Assembly: GCF_001440345.1 (NCBI RefSeq)
Contig: NZ_LJYX01000009.1
Location: 1-64,000 of the forward strand
Length of the DNA stretch: 64,000 bases
Origin: Colwellia sp. TT2012
GTDB lineage: Bacteria > Pseudomonadota > Gammaproteobacteria > Enterobacterales > Alteromonadaceae
Direction of reading: 5' to 3'
This document shows positions 1 through 8,800 of this stretch, one piece after another. Numbering within the stretch: position 1 is the first letter of the stretch; each line of letters starts with the position of its first letter. Below the pieces are notes generated by a model that did no database searches, was not told where the DNA came from, and saw only the letters and a program-made list of their open reading frames with translations. The position numbers and the translations under genes were made by a program.

Positions 1-59
1 AGAAAGTAGCGATAATCGCGTGTATTAGAAAGCTAGTTATCACGCTCAATTCGATGGTG

Positions 60-130
60 AGAGATGGTGTCTACTGGGATCCTAAAATGAATTAAATATT
101 AGGGTTTGACACCATAGTCACTTGTTATGT
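60..130. repeat. degenerate attC-like end of cassette array
   Basis: An 8-bp inverted repeat (ATGGTGTC at 64-71, GACACCAT at 108-115) is followed by a core site GTTATGT at 124-130. That core is the reverse complement of ACATAAC at 581-587, the other end of the first cassette. The left core (RYYYAAC) is not recognisable, so this is either a diverged last attC of the array or a remnant. Positions 1-60 hold nothing I can name. Confidence 0.4.
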
Positions 131-553
131 ACGGTTCCGAACTTTATTAATTGTGTATTTACCCAAAATCAATAAACCTAATAAAACTAATATATAAATA
201 GTTACTTTAAATGCATCCATTCCCCCACCAAGAAAGCCTGATAAAGCAATAAGGTACAACAGAAACACTGATAATGAGGCGTAAATTTTTAACCTTTCAG
301 GATTTTGATTAATAGGACGTTCTTTAACGAAAATTAATATTAAGTAAAATAATGCTGCTAAAAGTAACCCAACAACGCAAAAAATCAATATTCCTAACAC
401 AAGCCACCCACGACCGACAGAAGCGAATCCACCCGCAGACGTTGCATTTTCAAGAAGCATAAGGCAGAAAGCTATTGGAGCAAACCATAATGGAGCAAGA
501 GAAAAAACTAATGCCTTACTTGCTTTGGTTTTTAATAAGGATGATAAGTGCAT
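125..553 (-). CDS. cassette-borne four-TM membrane protein, unknown function
   Basis: This 142-residue protein has about four hydrophobic segments (near residues 15-35, 50-75, 90-110 and 115-135) and a basic N-terminus and C-terminus, so it is predicted to sit in the inner membrane. I recognise no family. Its stop codon lies inside the attC core site GTTATGT, and its start is about 30 bp from the other core, which is the packing expected of an integron cassette carrying one gene. No promoter of its own is evident. Cassette genes of this kind are often orphan sequences, so function cannot be inferred from neighbours. Confidence 0.7.
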   Translation of the reverse strand: MHLSSLLKTKASKALVFSLAPLWFAPIAFCLMLLENATSAGGFASVGRGWLVLGILIFCVVGLLLAALFYLILIFVKERPINQNPERLKIYASLSVFLLYLIALSGFLGGGMDAFKVTIYILVLLGLLILGKYTINKVRNRT

Positions 554-580
554 ATTTAAACCTGAATTTTACCACTGAGT

Positions 581-680
581 ACATAACGCCCAAATAATGG
601 GCAAATAATAGTTGGTTAAAATAGGCGACGCAGGAGCAAAAACCAACTGTTATTTGTCCTGATTAATTTGCTTGTTATAT
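581..680 (-). repeat. attC site 1 of cassette array
   Basis: Core sites ACATAAC (581-587) and GTTATAT (674-680) bracket a 100-bp sequence with an imperfect inner inverted repeat (AGTTGGTT paired with AACCAACT). The interior is nearly identical to the site at 1270-1369. Each core is complementary to the core at the far end of the cassette it belongs to rather than to its own partner, which is the signature of attC-bounded cassettes. Confidence 0.85.
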
Positions 681-1247
681 TGCTTTTACAGGAATCTTCC
701 AAGTTCTCTCTACAAACTCCATTGATTCAGTAAACTTGAATGAAGCCTCATAGCTACATTTACCTCGGGGGGAAAACGAGGAAAACCCATTACTAGACTC
801 AGGGAGCCGTTTTGGTATATTAATATCAAACTCTATAAGAGTTATATTATTTATAAAATGGATTGTTGGCTCAATGGTCGTTTTCCAAACAATTCTAATG
901 CCTGAAGAGTCACCATGAGATCGAAGACAACTCAATTTAATCTCTTTAACTTTATTAAAATTCTTTCGGTTTATTATGATTTTAGCTTTCGTTACTTGAC
1001 CCTTTTTGCAGTAATTAGAGTTTAGTTCTAATGGGGTTTTCCCTAACATTTTATACTTTCTATCTTGATAGGCACCCATAAAATATAGTCCTAATGTCGG
1101 GATCATGAAAAACACAAAAAAGCCGATTAGTTTGAAATCAGAGACAAATAGAATAGTTGCCATAACCCCAAAACCAATGCCCATACTTTTTAGTAATTTA
1201 CCTAAGATTCTTTCTTGGCTTAGAATTATTCGCTTAGAAGCACCCAT
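675..1247 (-). CDS. cassette-borne two-TM protein, unknown function
   Basis: This 190-residue protein begins with a short basic segment and two hydrophobic helices (about residues 22-40 and 42-60). A soluble C-terminal domain of roughly 120 residues follows, apparently beta-rich. The layout resembles DUF3592-like membrane-anchored proteins, but I do not firmly recognise the family. The stop codon lies inside the attC core at 674-680 and the start is about 20 bp from the core at 1270-1276, so the gene fills one cassette. The cassette ends match as GTTATATTGC and GCAATATAAC. Confidence 0.7.
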   Translation of the reverse strand: MGASKRIILSQERILGKLLKSMGIGFGVMATILFVSDFKLIGFFVFFMIPTLGLYFMGAYQDRKYKMLGKTPLELNSNYCKKGQVTKAKIIINRKNFNKVKEIKLSCLRSHGDSSGIRIVWKTTIEPTIHFINNITLIEFDINIPKRLPESSNGFSSFSPRGKCSYEASFKFTESMEFVERTWKIPVKAI

Positions 1248-1269
1248 GTTGATTCCATTCCCTATGGCA

Positions 1270-1369
1270 ATATAACGCCCAAATAATGGGCAAATAGCAG
1301 TTGGTTAAAATAGGCGACGCAGGAGCAAAAACCAACTGTTATTTGTCCTGATTAATTTGCTTGTTAGGC
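1270..1369 (-). repeat. attC site 2 of cassette array
   Basis: Cores ATATAAC (1270-1276) and GTTAGGC (1363-1369) bound 100 bp whose interior is almost identical to the site at 581-680. The inner inverted repeat is AGCAGTTGGTT against AACCAACTGTT. Confidence 0.85.
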
Positions 1370-1383
1370 TTACTTTGCTCGAA

Positions 1384-1683
1384 CTATGGGTGTACCGCAG
1401 CCCCACCAAATTCATTTGCTAAATAGTTAATAATTTCCACTGGTTCAGTGATCGTCTCATTATTTTCAAGTATAAGTACAGGAAGCCACTGGTTACCTTC
1501 ACCTAAAATATCCACTACTTCTTGTCTTGGTTTTTGGAACTCTATACGGCGAATATCCACCATACTCTCCCAGTGCGTGTTTACTGATAATGCACCTTCA
1601 ATAAGTGCACAATGTGAACATAGCCACCTTTTTCCGGGACCATCTTCAAATGGCATTTTTAAAACAAATAATTTCGGTTTCAT
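1384..1683 (-). CDS. DUF3088-family thioredoxin/GST-fold protein in a cassette
   Basis: A 99-residue cytosolic protein with the pattern typical of DUF3088: an N-terminal beta strand (KLFVLKMPFEDGPG), a CSHC motif around residues 22-25, a central segment on a DI-x-RI-x-F theme with PRQEV, and a C-terminal PVLIL strand followed by a helix (IINYLANEFGG) as in glutaredoxin/GST N-terminal domains. A TTG codon lies one codon upstream, but the ATG at 1681-1683 is the better start. Members are known from cassettes and chromosomes without an assigned activity; a redox or thiol role is inference. It sits between attC cores GTTAGGCTTAC and GTAAGCCTAAC, a perfect 11-bp complement. Confidence 0.75.
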   Translation of the reverse strand: MKPKLFVLKMPFEDGPGKRWLCSHCALIEGALSVNTHWESMVDIRRIEFQKPRQEVVDILGEGNQWLPVLILENNETITEPVEIINYLANEFGGAAVHP

Positions 1684-1723
1684 CAAATACTACTCTAAGT
1701 ATATATACACAAATTGCCTGTAA

Positions 1724-1822
1724 GCCTAACGCCCCATTAAGAGGCAATAAAATAGTTTGCTAAAATGTTTGAGGAACGAAAACAGCAAACTGTTTTTTGT
1801 CCTTTTGAATGGCTTGTTAGCT
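1724..1822 (-). repeat. attC site 3 of cassette array
   Basis: Cores GCCTAAC (1724-1730) and GTTAGCT (1816-1822) enclose 99 bp with the inner inverted repeat AGTTTGCT / AGCAAACT. The interior differs from sites 1 and 2 but is close to the site at 2294-2392, so two attC subtypes alternate in the array. Confidence 0.85.
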
Positions 1823-1827
1823 TTTTA

Positions 1828-2277
1828 TTACTCCGGCATTAGAAAAGCAAATGCATTTATTAAAGCGTGAATTGAAAAAACTATTATATATGCATCTTTT
1901 CTCGAAACCTTATCCCAAACTTGAAAAGCAATTGAGAAGACTAAAAAAGTAAAAAATGTAACAAGCCCCCAAACAGGTATTAATAATGAATGTAAACCAG
2001 CCCAAAATAAAGCGCTAACAAAACAAATAATACCGAATTTATTAGTGAATGATTTTATTACACTAAAACTTAAGGTCATTAAGAGAGTTTCAATAAATGG
2101 ACCAAAAATAATAACACTAAAAAAACTTAATATAGTTAATTCAGAATCAGGGCTTTCTGATAACGGAAAAAAAATATGCACACCGTAAGCAGCAGGTAGT
2201 GCCAAACAAAGAGCTAATATGAATGATTGAATCACATACAGATATTTTGGTTGATGAGTATTAAATAGAAATAGCAC
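1828..2277 (-). CDS. CPBP-like (CAAX protease-type) membrane protein in a cassette
   Basis: This 149-residue protein has four to five hydrophobic segments. It contains a PFIETLL segment, an FWAGLHSL segment and a C-terminal HALINAF segment, which follow the order of the CPBP family motifs (EExxxR, FxxxH, HxxxN). The first motif is degenerate, with one Glu and no Arg, so activity as an intramembrane protease is doubtful. The family is known from prenyl-protein processing and bacteriocin self-immunity; either role here is speculation. The stop lies 6 bp from the attC core at 1816-1822 and the start lies 17 bp from the core at 2294-2300. Confidence 0.55.
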   Translation of the reverse strand: MLFLFNTHQPKYLYVIQSFILALCLALPAAYGVHIFFPLSESPDSELTILSFFSVIIFGPFIETLLMTLSFSVIKSFTNKFGIICFVSALFWAGLHSLLIPVWGLVTFFTFLVFSIAFQVWDKVSRKDAYIIVFSIHALINAFAFLMPE

Positions 2278-2293
2278 AAATAATCCTTTATAA

Positions 2294-2392
2294 AGCTAAC
2301 GCCGCATTAAGCGGAAAATTACTGTTGGCTAAAATGTTTGAGGCACGAAAAACAGCCAACTGTAAATTTTCCGTTTAAATGCCTTGTTATGT
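2294..2392 (-). repeat. attC site 4 of cassette array
   Basis: Cores AGCTAAC (2294-2300) and GTTATGT (2386-2392) enclose 99 bp with the inner inverted repeat ACTGTTGGCT / AGCCAACTGT. AGCTAAC complements the core GTTAGCT at 1816, which confirms the cassette boundaries. Confidence 0.85.
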
Positions 2393-3190
2393 TTTTTTAC
2401 TTAAACGCTCCACCATGTCATTATCAAAATAGCTATCGTATTCTTTTAACATATTCCTAAGTTTCTTAGCAAAATACAGAGCCTTTTTAACTGTTTCTTT
2501 TTCATATGGCACATCTATTGAGTTATTCAAAAAATACATAACTTCAAGGCGTCCACTATAATTGAAATTATAAGTGGTAAGGTCTGGAAGTTGTTTCCCT
2601 GCGGCAAATGTCAATGCAGTGGAGCCATCAGCTAATTTTTTCTTTGGATCAGCACCAAGTTTGATTAAGTGGCAAACTGACCGAGCATCACCATAAGAAG
2701 AAACTTCCATTAATAAAGATGAATCCTTATTGCTTTTACCTGTAAAATCTATTTCACCACCTTTAGATAGTAAATACTTGATTGTTACAAAGCATAGGTC
2801 ATAACAATTACGGTATTGTTTACAAGCGTTCCCCATTTTTTTAATCATTAAGCTATATTTTTCAGCTTTAATGAAAAAACCTAGCTCCTCAAAAATATTT
2901 AATACATCTATTATCCTTTCTTCAGCATCATTAGAGTAAATCAAGGTTTCATAAAATTCATTTCTATTTGGTAACTTTGGTACATGACCAAAAATACTTT
3001 TAATAAATTCAAGTGATCCTTTAGAAATTACAACGTCAAGAATATAATGTTGATAGAAATTTTTCTTAAGGAGGAGTTTTGTATCAAGTTCACTTAAGAT
3101 AAGTTTCTCGGCATCGTTGATACTTTTTCGCTTAGGCTCTTCTACCTCTTCTAGATTATCAATAAGTTCATAAAGTTCATCTACATTCAT
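2387..3190 (-). CDS. ankyrin-repeat protein in a cassette
   Basis: A 267-residue soluble protein. At least two ankyrin-type repeats are visible around residues 160-200 (SSLLMEVSSYGDARSVCHLIKLGADP, then DGSTALTFAA), with weaker repeats on either side. The N-terminus is acidic (residues 1-20). Ankyrin repeats mediate protein-protein contact, so the partner defines the role, and that partner is unknown. The ribosome binding site is strong (GGGAGG about 6 bp before ATG). The stop lies inside the attC core at 2386-2392. The cassette's other core, ACATAAC, is at 3236-3242. Confidence 0.7.
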   Translation of the reverse strand: MNVDELYELIDNLEEVEEPKRKSINDAEKLILSELDTKLLLKKNFYQHYILDVVISKGSLEFIKSIFGHVPKLPNRNEFYETLIYSNDAEERIIDVLNIFEELGFFIKAEKYSLMIKKMGNACKQYRNCYDLCFVTIKYLLSKGGEIDFTGKSNKDSSLLMEVSSYGDARSVCHLIKLGADPKKKLADGSTALTFAAGKQLPDLTTYNFNYSGRLEVMYFLNNSIDVPYEKETVKKALYFAKKLRNMLKEYDSYFDNDMVERLSKKT

Positions 3191-3235
3191 AACACCTCCC
3201 TGTTGTTCACTCGCAAGCTGAGCATCACCACTAAA

Positions 3236-3330
3236 ACATAACAGCGTATTAGTAGGAATTTTTCCTTATTTAAACACGGAAAAATTCATACTTTCATGTT
3301 TTTTGTTAAAAAACAACAGTACAACAGATT
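3236..3330. repeat. right boundary of cassette array
   Basis: ACATAAC at 3236-3242 (within AAAACATAAC) is the exact complement of the core GTTATGTTTT at 2386 and closes the ankyrin cassette. Beyond it an inverted repeat (GGAATTTTTCC with GGAAAAATTC) lies in AT-rich DNA, with a poor core-like GTTAAAA at 3305. It could be a diverged attC or the original insertion point. No integrase gene follows. The rest of 3331-3674 holds nothing I can identify. Confidence 0.45.
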
Positions 3331-3674
3331 TATCGGATAATCAATAACTTATACATTCAACTACCAAGCTGGTTGATGTGTGAAAGCAGGAATTATTCCC
3401 GTTTTCTTGTAGAAAGAAATAAGTAGCAGTGGCTGTTTATTTATACAGTGCTTTTGAGTTATTTATTAAGATTATTTGGTTATTAAAAATTATTTTTTAG
3501 AACACGTTAAACAGCTTTACTAAAACTTGAACAACAACAGGACTAATTTACCTAAGTCAGGATTTAATTAACTCTTAAGTCGCGGTATATCAAGGTATGC
3601 TAGTTCAACCATCCAAATAAGGATGTAATACCGCTAGGAAATCAGTAGCTAACAGTGTAAACCACAATTTGTGC

Positions 3675-4538
3675 CTATATTTCTCGGTAACCAAGTAAGG
3701 GTAGGGTGTTGAAGAAGCGTAATTGGTAATCAGCCTTTTGATTATCGCCTTTTTCGGTTGATTTTTTAGTCCTTAAAGAGATGGCAATACGGTGCTCTTG
3801 GTTTTCATCAATTGCTGCCGTTGGGTAAACTAACCAGCTACGCCATATTCGTGGTTCATCTACTCGATGTGCTGCAAAGCTCAGGCTAATATTCTGCTTG
3901 ATGGTAAATAGGTTTTTATGTTTGTATTCGGTGTCAGTAATACTGAAACTGAAATCCTTAAGTGGTATCGCTAAACCCAAACCCCACGCTTTAATATAAG
4001 ACTCTTTTAAGGTCCAATAATCAAAAAATCGATTGCGTTGTTGTGCTAGTGGCAGTGCGAAAAGTTCCTGGCTTTCTTTAGGGGAAAAATAACGTTCGGC
4101 AATGGCTAATACGTCATTGCTACGGCCGGTATTTTCAACGTCACAGCCAATATCATCTTCAAGCGTTATCGCACAAATAATGAGGTTTTTGGTATGGCTG
4201 ATATTAAAGCGTAATGGTAGTGGGCAATTAACGATTTCCGGTTTATCTTTTTCACCTTTTTCAAATTGCCAATCCTGTGGCGCTATATCCGCATAATAAG
4301 ACAATAAGTCACGTATAAAAGCGCGAGTAATCAAGGCATCGTGCCTGTCCTTAACAAACTTATATCGTTGCTGTTTTGCTGTTTCTTTACTGGTTAGTAA
4401 TGTTGCGTAAGTTGTTAATAGCTCATCATTACCCAGTAACTCTTCCGGCTTGGTCATCCATAAATGAATTTCATTGTTAGCTAGGGTGAGCTTTTTTTTT
4501 GATCTAGTTGAAAGTTCAGCTTGAGAGAATGAGGTCAT
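3675..4538 (-). CDS. pfaE: 4'-phosphopantetheinyl transferase PfaE of the PUFA synthase
   Basis: The 287-residue enzyme transfers phosphopantetheine from CoA to the active serines of acyl carrier domains, here presumably the five ACPs of PfaA. It is a Sfp-type monomer of usual length. Visible motifs are FNISHTKN (about residue 112), the Mg-binding GCDVEN (about 132) and FDYWTLKESYIKAWGLGL (about 168-185), the W-x-x-KE-x-x-x-K signature with Ser after Glu. The gene is divergent from pfaR across about 470 bp, the arrangement seen in other marine pfa loci where pfaE is unlinked to the operon strand. Start: ATG with stop codons soon upstream. Confidence 0.92.
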   Translation of the reverse strand: MTSFSQAELSTRSKKKLTLANNEIHLWMTKPEELLGNDELLTTYATLLTSKETAKQQRYKFVKDRHDALITRAFIRDLLSYYADIAPQDWQFEKGEKDKPEIVNCPLPLRFNISHTKNLIICAITLEDDIGCDVENTGRSNDVLAIAERYFSPKESQELFALPLAQQRNRFFDYWTLKESYIKAWGLGLAIPLKDFSFSITDTEYKHKNLFTIKQNISLSFAAHRVDEPRIWRSWLVYPTAAIDENQEHRIAISLRTKKSTEKGDNQKADYQLRFFNTLPLLGYREI

Positions 4539-4792
4539 AAAGTATCGGTAGCTTGTGTTGTTTATTTAACGTGTAGTTAATGTTTACTGAAAGATAATTT
4601 TATCATAAAGAGTTCAGTGGTAATTTTTTTTTATGGGTTTATTTAATGTTGTTAAATGTAAAAAATAGCTAGCTGTCATTAGTGCTAGCTATTTGACAGT
4701 ATACACCGCTAACAGTACAGATATCTTGCCAACTGGTCGAACAGATGAGTTAAGACCTTAGTCTATTTTAGTGAAAATCATGTATCGGGTGA

Positions 4793-4821
4793 TTGTGTTG
4801 GATTTGAAACCTGTGTATATT
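4793..4821 (+). promoter_or_regulatory. possible sigma-70 promoter for the pfaR leader
   Basis: TTGTGT (4793-4798) and TATATT (4816-4821) are separated by exactly 17 bp and lie about 60 bp before the leader ORF and 190 bp before pfaR. This is a visual match only. The remaining pfaE-pfaR intergenic DNA (4539-4792) is AT-rich with no other clear signal. Confidence 0.35.
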
Positions 4822-4883
4822 AGCCGCGGTAAGTCATTTGTCGTGTCTTATTTACTCATGAATATAACGGAAAAAATATACCG

Positions 4884-5018
4884 ATGAAAATGAGCAAGCA
4901 AACTACAAGTACTATCACGCATGATGCCCATGCGACTAGCACGTTCCTTAAAAATGAGCTGCGAGCTGTTATTCATGTGAACATTACCTTAAGCAATATC
5001 CGAGTGATAAATGACTAA
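4884..5018 (+). CDS. upstream ORF overlapping the pfaR start
   Basis: A 44-codon open frame starts at ATG 4884 and stops at TAA 5016-5018, overlapping the pfaR start by 8 bases in another frame. Its C-terminal half contains ELRAVIH, which resembles EMRAFIH near residue 12 of PfaR, and its start MKMSKQT resembles MTKQ of PfaR. It may be a leader peptide that couples translation to pfaR, or a decayed duplicate of the pfaR 5' end. Its ribosome binding site is weak, and so is that of pfaR itself. Confidence 0.35.
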   Translation: MKMSKQTTSTITHDAHATSTFLKNELRAVIHVNITLSNIRVIND

Positions 5019-5874
5019 GCAACATGCGAATGCAACGACCACACCCGAAATGAGGGCGTTTATCCACGAGTCAGCGCTTCCGACCGCTGTGCTTGCCCGT
5101 TTATTGAAAATCTCCGAATCAACCGTACGTAAATGGCGTAAACGAGAATCTCTTGCCGATGCGTCTCACGTACCTAAGCAGTTAAATACCACCTTAAGCG
5201 AAGCGCAAGAGTATGTTGTTGTTGAGTTGAGAACACGTTTATTACTGTCGCTTGATGAATTGCTCGCGGTGAGCAAACAGTTTATTAACGTCAATGTATC
5301 CCGTGCGGGTCTGCAACGTTGTTTAAAGCGTCATGGTGTTTCACGCCTTACTGATATGCAAGAGGGTGGCGAAATGCGTGATGCCGATAGTGTTGCTGAT
5401 GAAACAGTGGCCGTGGCAATTGAAGACACTAAAGAAAATAAGCTACTTGTCTCTCAGCTATCACCCTCAGCTATGCGTGAGGTCTTAAATAAAAGTAATA
5501 ATTTATCACCCGATGAAGTGGTACAGATAAAAGTTACCCAATTACCTCACTTTGCAGACGAAAGCAAAGTTAAAACAGCAACGGCAGATGCAGGTAAAAG
5601 TTCAGAGCACCGCCGTTTATTAATTGCCAATGATCCCAGTTCCAATTGGGTTTATGTGGATATTTATGATGGCAATGAGCGAGAAGCCGCCAGCCGTTAC
5701 ATGAGTTACGTACTCACCAAAGCCCCATTTCATATTCGCCGCATTTTAGCGGGGAACTATGCCGAATTTTTAAGTCGTTTTCGTTTATTAAATGAAAGTC
5801 CAGATGAAGCCAGTGCGCTGTCTTCCAACCGTGATGATCAAAATATCGATAGCGAAAATGCAAATAAATACTAA
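5011..5874 (+). CDS. pfaR: PfaR, regulator of the pfa operon
   Basis: A 287-residue DNA-binding protein. Residues about 12-35 form a helix-turn-helix (LARLLKISESTVRKWRKR) and a second helical DNA-binding region follows to about 105 (SRAGLQRCLKRHGVSRL). From about 170 to 265 there is a segment that follows the fold order of an IS481-type transposase core (QIKVTQLP, NDPSSNWVYVDIYDG, HIRRILAGNYAEF) but has lost acidic catalytic positions. PfaR is known as the regulator at the head of gammaproteobacterial pfa clusters. It is co-directional with pfaA and ends 16 bp before it. The direction of its control (activation is reported for relatives) cannot be read from sequence. Confidence 0.85.
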   Translation: MTKQHANATTTPEMRAFIHESALPTAVLARLLKISESTVRKWRKRESLADASHVPKQLNTTLSEAQEYVVVELRTRLLLSLDELLAVSKQFINVNVSRAGLQRCLKRHGVSRLTDMQEGGEMRDADSVADETVAVAIEDTKENKLLVSQLSPSAMREVLNKSNNLSPDEVVQIKVTQLPHFADESKVKTATADAGKSSEHRRLLIANDPSSNWVYVDIYDGNEREAASRYMSYVLTKAPFHIRRILAGNYAEFLSRFRLLNESPDEASALSSNRDDQNIDSENANKY

Positions 5875-5890
5875 CAGTAGAGTAATATTA

Positions 5891-8800
5891 ATGGCTAAAA
5901 AACAGCAAAAATCATCAAAAACTGCATCAAAAACAACAAATATGGATAACGAGGAACAAAGCTTTAATTCTCGTTTGCAAGAATGTCCAATTGCTATTAT
6001 TGGCATGGCCTCTATTTTTGCCGATGCAAAAAACCTAGAAAATTATTGGGATAACATTTTTGAGTCAGTAGATGGAATTAAAGATGTTCCTAGTGATCGC
6101 TGGGCCATTGATGATTATTACTCAAGCAATCCAAAAGATGCCGATAAAACCTACTGTAAGCGTGGTGGTTTTTTACCAGAAATTGATTTTGATCCGATGG
6201 AATTTGGTCTGCCACCAAATATTTTAGAATTAACCGATATCGCGCAATTATTATCACTAGTGGTTGCTCGTGATGTTTTAAATGATGCCGGCATTGGTGA
6301 TGGCTCAGGTTATGACCGCGATAAAATCGGTATTACTTTAGGTGTCGGTGGTGGACAAAAACAAATTTCACCACTAACGTCTCGTTTGCAAGGCCCAGTA
6401 TTAGAAAAAGTATTAAAAGCGTCAGGAGTTGACGCCGAAGATCGCGCCATGATCATCGAAAAATTCAAGAAAGCTTATATCGGTTGGGAAGAAAACTCAT
6501 TTCCTGGCATGTTAGGTAACGTAATTGCTGGTCGTATTGCTAACCGTTTTGATTTTGGTGGTACTAACTGTGTGGTTGATGCGGCTTGTGCGGGCTCATT
6601 AGCGGCGATTAAATTAGCCGTATCTGATTTATTAGAATATCGCTCAGAAGTGATGATCTCTGGTGGTGTTTGTTGTGATAACTCACCCTTTATGTATATG
6701 TCGTTCTCAAAAACACCGGCTTTCACCACAGGTGAAGATATTCGTCCCTTTGATAATGACTCAAAAGGCATGATGATAGGTGAAGGTATCGGCATGATGG
6801 CCTTTAAACGCTTAGAAGATGCTGAGCGTGATGGCGATAAAATTTATGCGGTACTTAAAGGTATTGGTACCTCTTCAGATGGTCGTTTTAAATCTATCTA
6901 TGCACCACGTCCAGACGGACAAGCTAAAGCGTTAAAACGTGCCTATGATGATGCCGGATTTGACCCGCGTACTTGTGGTTTAATTGAAGCGCACGGCACG
7001 GGTACTAAAGCTGGCGATGCGGCTGAATTTGGTGGTTTAATTAAACATTTTGGTTTGAACAACAAACAAACTCAACATATAGCTATGGGCTCGGTGAAGT
7101 CACAAATTGGCCATACCAAAGCAGCTGCCGGCTCTGCGGGTATGATTAAAGCGGTGTTAGCACTACATCATAAAGTATTGCCAGCGACCATTCATATCGA
7201 CCAACCCAATACGTCACTAGACATTGAAAATAGCCCAATGTATTTGAACAATGAAACCCGTCCATGGATGACGCGCGAAGATGGTTTACCACGTCGCGCC
7301 GGTGTTAGTTCATTCGGTTTTGGTGGCACTAACTACCACATAGTATTAGAAGAATATACGCCAACAGCACAAGGCCAGTATCGTTTAAATGCCGTACCAC
7401 AAACTATTTTAGTGACGGCGAGCAATGAACAAGGCTTAGTAAGTACCTTAACCGACTGGAAAAGTAAATTAACCATTGATAGTGATGCTCAGCCTTATGC
7501 ATTTAATGCCTTAGTGACCGAAAACACTTTATCAACACCTGCTAGCGACCTAGCCCGTTGTGGGTTTGTTGCTAAAAATGCCGATGAAGCCATTAAGATG
7601 ATTGATAGCGCATTAAAACAGTTTGCTGACAAAGCAGGCAGTAAAGACTGGTCAGTACCAACCGGCATTTATTACCGACAATCTGCTTTAGCGTTAACCG
7701 GTAAAGTGGTGGCGTTATTTTCCGGTCAAGGTTCACAATACGTTAACATGGGTCGAGAGCTTGCCTGTAATTTCCCCAGTGTTATGCAAGCAGCGCAAGA
7801 TATGGATACTGAATTTGCTAATGCCGGTTTAGGCCAATTAACCCCAACTACTTATCCTATTCCAGTTTTTAGTGATGATGCCCGTAAAGCACAAGATGAA
7901 GCGTTACGTTTAACGCAACACGCGCAACCTGCTATTGGCACCTTAAGTGTTGGCCTATATAAAACCTTTATTAATGCCGGTTTTAAAGCTGACTTTACTG
8001 CCGGACATAGTTTTGGTGAATTAACAGCGCTTTGGGCAGCGGGTGTATTAAACGAGCAAGATTACATGATGTTGGCTCGTAGTCGCGGTCAAGCCATGGC
8101 TGCGCCGAAAGACAGCTCGGTTGATACCGGTACTATGATTGCCGTTGTGGGAGCAGCGGATAAAGTAGCGGCTGATATTAAAGACATTAAAGATATTTCA
8201 ATTGCTAATTACAATTCGAATAACCAAGTAGTGGTTGCCGGGGTAACCAGTCAAATAGCCATTGCCATTGAAGAGCTTAAAGCTAAAGGTTATAAGGTTG
8301 TGCCTTTACCAGTATCGGCGGCGTTCCATACACCACTGGTTGGTCATGCACAAAAACCCTTTAGCGACGCAATCGATAAGGCTAAGTTCAATAAGCCTGT
8401 TGTACCGGTTTATTCAAATGGCACGGCAAAAGCCCATTCCAACAAACCAGCGGATATTAAAAAGGCACTGAAAAAGCATATTTTAGAAGCAGTACATTTT
8501 AATGAAGAAATTGACAATATTTACGCAGATGGCGGTCGAATCTTTGTTGAGTTTGGACCAAAAAATGTGTTAACCAAACTGGTTGAAAACATCTTAAAAG
8601 ATAAAGACGATGTTGTTGCTATCGCCGTTAATGCCAATCCTAAAAAATCAGCCGATATGCAAATGCGCCAAGCCGCAGTACAAATGGCGGTATTAGGTTT
8701 AGCGCTTAATGAGATTGACCCGTACAGCGCGATAAAACGCCCTTTAAAGCCAGTTAAAATGTCACCACTAGCAATGAAGCTTACCGGTGCCTCTTATGTT

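Noticed and set aside
1448..1723. Plus-strand ORF across the DUF3088 cassette
   Set aside because: Antisense to a recognisable family member and without its own family signal.
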